Positions 7,740-10,435 of a stretch of DNA of 10,435 nucleotides are shown piece after piece; within the stretch, counting starts at the first letter, position 1; every line of letters begins with the position of its first letter. Below the pieces are notes generated by a model that worked only from the letters and a program-made list of their open reading frames with translations, was not told the DNA's origin and ran no database searches. Origin of the DNA: Saccoglossus kowalevskii. Taxonomy: Eukaryota > Hemichordata > Enteropneusta > Harrimaniidae. The stretch lies in the NCBI RefSeq assembly GCF_000003605.2, contig NW_003124904.1, positions 42,793-53,227 of the forward strand, given 5' to 3'. The translations under genes and the position numbers were made by a program.

Positions 7740-7859
7740 ATATCAACGAGTGCAGTGAAAATAATCCGTGTGGACAGGACGCCATTTGCACCAACACCAA
7801 AGGAAGCTACGAGTGTATATGTCAACTTGGTTTCCAAGGTGACGGCTTCACATGCCAAG
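7740..7859 (+). CDS. Exon 9: calcium-binding EGF-like domain
   Basis: 120 nt, 40 residues. The acceptor is TTCGTAG and the donor G|GTAACG. It starts DINEC, with cysteines at 5, 11, 17, 26, 28 and 39, the most compact of the calcium-type domains. C-T-N-T-K-G-S-Y-E-C-I-C is an exact match to the calcium/hydroxylation signature and G-F-Q-G-D-G-F-T-C to the closing turn. All ligands are present, making it a good reference domain for this protein. Confidence 0.96.
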
Positions 7860-8459
7860 GTAACGTCGTATTTTTATGATCAGTACGTCAAATACTGAAT
7901 TATGAATGAATTGTGGATTAGCGTCTTCATAAATTATTCTATGCGTGAAAAGTTCATCAAAGATTAAATAAGTATTGATCCATAGTTTCGTTACGATTTA
8001 CTGTTTTTCTTCATTCTATTTGGCAGTGTCTACAAAGTTTAATGTTAGAGGAAAACTTAGTTGCAATGTTAATTTTATCATGTGATTAATTTGACAATCA
8101 ACGTGCATGAAAATGAGCTGACAAATAAAGTGAATAAAGTACAATAATACGCCGCGTTTACAATTGACGCTGGGAAATTCCCGTATGTGAGCATGTGGTA
8201 TATTTCATGTATATTAATATTAAAACTGTAATACAGTTACAAAAAGTGATGTGATCCATGTGTCATAATGCTCTTCAATATTTTATTCAGGCTATTATTT
8301 CACAATGTATCCAGGAATTCCTAATGCATTGATAAACATTTACGAATCAATCTTAAATCAATTCTAATTTGAATACAAACTGGATTTTGGAGGATTAACT
8401 CTGAAGCATAACGTCTATTGCGACCATGCGTGTAATATTTTTATTTTCTTCTTTACTAG
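7860..8459 (+). other. Intron 9 (600 bp)
   Basis: GT-AG intron, AT-rich. It contains a perfect short palindrome AACTGTA-A-TACAGTT (8224-8238). I see no coding signal or TA-flanked long inverted repeat around it. Confidence 0.85.
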
Positions 8460-8582
8460 ATATCGATGAATGTTTGGAAGGTACCCATCCATGCCATCAA
8501 TTTGCCGACTGTAGCAACACACTTGGGAGTAGCACGTGTACTTGCCGGGATGGTTATATTGGCGATGGCATAGTTTGTACTG
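8460..8582 (+). CDS. Exon 10: calcium-binding EGF-like domain, aromatic replaced by Ser
   Basis: 123 nt, 41 residues. The acceptor is TTTACTAG and the donor G|GTAAGT. It starts DIDEC, with cysteines at 5, 12, 18, 27, 29 and 40. The central segment is C-S-N-T-L-G-S-S-T-C-T-C: Asn is kept, but the conserved Tyr/Phe is Ser. In tandem cbEGF rods that aromatic packs against the neighbouring domain, so the exon 10 to 11 joint may be more flexible (inference). The G-Y-I-G-D-G turn is intact. Confidence 0.95.
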
Positions 8583-8957
8583 GTAAGTTAGTGCACGTCC
8601 ATCTATCACATTGTACTACTGAATTAATGCTATGGTTATTGTAAACTAAATATTTAATTAAACCAAGAAATGACTGGACAACGACCCGACCTAATGTTGA
8701 AAAGTTGTTGTAACTTGTATTTAACTGAGATGGCGCTGTTATCCTGCTGTATGCAGATGACATAGTTGTCACTTGTCTGATGTATACCTTAAGTGTTCTA
8801 CTTAAACAATATGACTATCAAGCAGATTATAGACGGAGCGTGCCACACTTGGAACAGCATGTTATGACTCACTGTGAAATACTTGTATAAATCGTTGCGG
8901 TGGCCAAGTAAATATATAAAATTAATGGGATTAATTACTGTACGTTTATCTCTATAG
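8583..8957 (+). other. Intron 10 (375 bp), contains a reverse-transcriptase-like fragment
   Basis: GT-AG intron ending in CTATAG. Apart from the short YADD-bearing reading frame at 8729-8890, I see no repeat or coding signal. Confidence 0.8.
8729..8890 (+). pseudogene. Possible reverse-transcriptase palm fragment (YADD box), retrotransposon remnant
   Basis: Between a TGA at 8726-8728 and a TAA at 8888-8890, a 53-codon frame begins D-G-A-V-I-L-L-Y-A-D-D-I-V-V-T. The YADD at 8750-8761, set between hydrophobic residues, is the catalytic motif C pattern of LINE-type reverse transcriptases. The sequence after it (Leu-rich, then charged) is only vaguely RT-like, and no other RT motif is visible upstream. 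If real, it is a short, old, non-functional piece. It has no splice-compatible EGF content and is not part of the host coding sequence. A chance match is possible. Confidence 0.4.
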
Positions 8958-9083
8958 AAACTGACCAGTGCCCTGGAGAGACTCTTCAATGTGGGACTAA
9001 CGAGTACTGTGTGATGGTAGGCGGATCGCCGACATGTCAGTGCAAAGGAGGCTATACCCTGGATCTATCTGGCAACTGTATTG
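8958..9083 (+). CDS. Exon 11: EGF-like domain, degenerate calcium site
   Basis: 126 nt, 42 residues. The acceptor is TCTATAG and the donor G|GTAAGC. It starts ETDQC, with cysteines at 5, 12, 18, 27, 29 and 41. The N-terminal E-T-D-Q is a permitted variant of the calcium motif. The central segment C-V-M-V-G-G-S-P-T-C-Q-C has Met in place of Asn/Asp and Pro in place of the aromatic, so calcium binding is doubtful. The last loop (Y-T-L-D-L-S-G-N) resembles LDL-receptor/fibulin-type EGF domains rather than the G-D-G type of its neighbours. Confidence 0.94.
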
Positions 9084-9781
9084 GTAAGCTATTTATCACC
9101 TCGCTTGTTTTACATGTCATCCACGGGCCTGTGTGCGTGTCCTCCATGTGTTGATATTGTGTTATTAAGGTTAGATTGGGGAAGTTATTTTTGTCAAAAA
9201 TGAATCGCATGATTTTTGATATACTCTGAGTGAGTGATCAGTGAAAGTGCAGTCTCACGTAGTGTTTTAATTCCCCAGCTGTTCTGGTGTACAGAACTGT
9301 TTTCATTCATATAAACCATGCAAATTGTATACTGCACTATTTTTAACGTAATTTAATTTCACAGTTGGAAACATGCGCCTCATTCCTTGCAAATGTGTGT
9401 GACAGGTACTTTTTACCTGTATAATGGCACAGTTAGACTTGCAATAGAAGGGTTGTTGAATTGGAACTAACCGGTTCATTTTGTTATGTCTTTGGGCAAA
9501 GCATCTTTACTTCCGTGCTTTTTTTTTCAAATGGGGAGTAACTGAGTATGTATTGAGACAGTGATTGCTATAACTGTGACCCTAAGCTGGACGCAGCTTG
9601 AGCTCTGCATGTATTGACGACGGTTTACAGACAGATTCAGGGGTTAATAATATAAACCAACTATATTCTAATTAACTGGGTATATGAAACTGTATGTATG
9701 TACAAGTGTATAAATGCCCACATACTACACCTACATAGCTCCTATGGAATGCATAACTAACCATATACACCTTATTGACAG
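9084..9781 (+). other. Intron 11 (698 bp)
   Basis: GT-AG intron ending in TTGACAG. It holds a small hairpin GTTCTG-GTGTA-CAGAAC (9281-9297) and a T8 run near 9521-9528. I see no coding signal or long inverted repeat. Confidence 0.85.
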
Positions 9782-9903
9782 ATATCAATGAATGCTTTGA
9801 GGGAACGGATTCATGTGATCCGGCAGCATCCTGTACCAATACAGACGGGTACTATGTATGGCGTGTAATGCAGGTTACCAAGGAAATGGACACTTTTGCG
9901 AGG
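9782..9903 (+). CDS. Exon 12: calcium-binding EGF-like domain with a one-base frameshift
   Basis: The exon is 122 nt, whereas 123 nt would keep phase 1-1. The acceptor is TTGACAG and the donor G|GTTAGT. It starts DINEC with cysteines at 5, 12 and 18, then C-T-N-T-D-G-Y-Y-V. The fourth cysteine is then lost: TATGTATG|GCGTGT reads V-W-R. In the other frame from 9861 the expected A-C-N-A-G-Y-Q-G-N-G-H-F-C-E end appears, closing at G9903. The exact fit points to one missing T between 9860 and 9861. C-D-P-A-A-S-C between cysteines 2 and 3 matches the O-fucose consensus C-x4-[S/T]-C, the only such site in the window. Either a real mutation or a base error. Confidence 0.9.
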
Positions 9904-10420
9904 GTTAGTCATGTTTATTTCAGATATCGACATCACCTTGTAAATATGATGCGAATGAGGGTATTGTATATGCATGTTTGCGGTACTTTCTTCGTCATTT
10001 TTATTGTTTTAATTTTAGTGTGATATAACAACCAATGTATGGCAATGTGAAGCACCAACCGCCTATAAGAAGGAAGAAACCTTCTTTTTGAGGCCAAATA
10101 GGACCAAGGCTTTTTTAAAATACTTAATGCGACATTCACGAACATGTCAGAATAGCTTGTTGCAGGTGGCTGATACATATTATTATGCCACTGAACAATT
10201 TGTATTATCGAACGAATTATAGTAATTTACCAATTTCAGATATTCAACATATTTGTTATTTTGTCAATCAGAACGCTAGCAACCATTAGATTCTTTTCTT
10301 TAAATGGCGCCCAAACGTCGAAGCAATGGAGGAATGAAAAAATGTGGATTGTTTGTATATATGATATGTACATTTGAAAGTCTAAATTGACTGATTGTAG
10401 TGTTGTATTTTACTCCTTAG
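9904..10420 (+). other. Intron 12 (517 bp)
   Basis: GT-AG intron with donor GTTAGT and acceptor CTCCTTAG. Reading straight on from the frameshifted exon 12, the frame stays open to a TGA at 10021-10023 and ends in a hydrophobic run. A small hairpin AAGAAGG-AAGAAA-CCTTCTT lies at 10067-10086. Nothing else stands out. Confidence 0.8.
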
Positions 10421-10435
10421 ACATCAACGAGTGTG
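10421..10435 (+). CDS. Exon 13 (partial): start of a calcium-binding EGF-like domain
   Basis: Only 15 nt are in the window. The acceptor is ACTCCTTAG and the sequence ACATCAACGAGTGTG reads DINEC with the G from the preceding exon, the same phase 1 entry as all others. It is cut by the window edge. If exon 12 is spliced in with its missing base, this exon would be read in the wrong frame (T-S-T-S-V). That supports the view that exon 12 carries the defect, not this one. Confidence 0.85.

Larger units (their letters stand above)
2220..10435 (+). other. Multi-exon gene for a tandem EGF-domain extracellular protein (internal part)
   Basis: Thirteen exons totalling 1,526 nt are visible, one EGF-like domain each, with phase 1 at both ends except for the frame defect in exon 12. 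One residue separates the sixth cysteine of a domain from the D-x-D-E-C start of the next. That short linker is the arrangement of rigid calcium-stabilised cbEGF rods. By family, such rods occur in secreted matrix proteins (fibrillin-like) or in the ectodomains of multi-EGF membrane proteins. The start, signal peptide, C-terminus and any distinguishing domain lie outside the window, so the gene cannot be named. The introns are 899, 546, 668, 294, 277, 989, 430, 397, 600, 375, 698 and 517 bp. The gene continues off the right edge and must have upstream exons. Confidence 0.93.

Noticed and set aside
8224-8238. AACTGTA-A-TACAGTT palindrome as a minimal transposon remnant
   Set aside because: The ends resemble the TA-element termini, but there is no interior and no flanking duplication; too short to support.
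9164-9280. TTGGGGAAGTT and AATTCCCCA as candidate MITE ends in intron 11
   Set aside because: The arms diverge after about 8 bases and no target-site duplication is visible.

Overview
This is eukaryotic genomic DNA, AT-rich, carrying the middle of one large plus-strand gene with many introns. From about 2.2 kb to the right edge I can place thirteen exons (the last cut by the window end). Each encodes one six-cysteine EGF-like domain. All are bounded by AG/GT splice sites and all are phase 1 at both ends, apart from the one-base defect in exon 12. Most start D/N/A-x-D/N-E-C and carry the C-x-[DN]-x4-[FY]-x-C-x-C signature of calcium-binding EGF (cbEGF) domains. The result is a tandem cbEGF rod of the kind found in fibrillin-like matrix proteins and multi-EGF receptors. 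No signal peptide, membrane domain, TB/hybrid domain or other diagnostic module lies in the window, so I do not name the gene. The intron sizes (277 to 989 bp), a dimeric ~160/320-bp satellite and many short inverted-repeat elements fit a marine invertebrate. A mollusc, possibly a bivalve, is my guess, at low confidence.

Layout: 1-810 is a satellite-like tandem array of ~320-bp units, each a dimer of diverged ~160-bp halves. 811-2219 is AT-rich non-coding DNA with a 357-bp TA-flanked inverted-repeat element (1350-1706). This is probably the intron upstream of the first visible exon. 2220-10435 holds exons 1-13 and twelve introns. Intron 2 has a 157-bp TTAA-flanked MITE, intron 3 a compound ATTT/GATT microsatellite, intron 7 a 169-bp TA-flanked MITE, and intron 10 a short fragment with a reverse-transcriptase YADD box.

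The domains fall into blocks. Exons 1-3 are calcium-binding type, exons 4-6 have lost most calcium ligands, exons 7-10 are calcium-binding type, exon 11 is degenerate, and exons 12-13 are again calcium-binding type. Exon 12 is one base short (122 nt). Its frame breaks exactly at the fourth cysteine, so it is a frameshifted exon, a null allele or a sequencing/assembly error. Because all exons have matching phases, skipping exon 12 would restore the frame. I see no tRNA, rRNA, CRISPR or bacterial-type features and no credible minus-strand gene.
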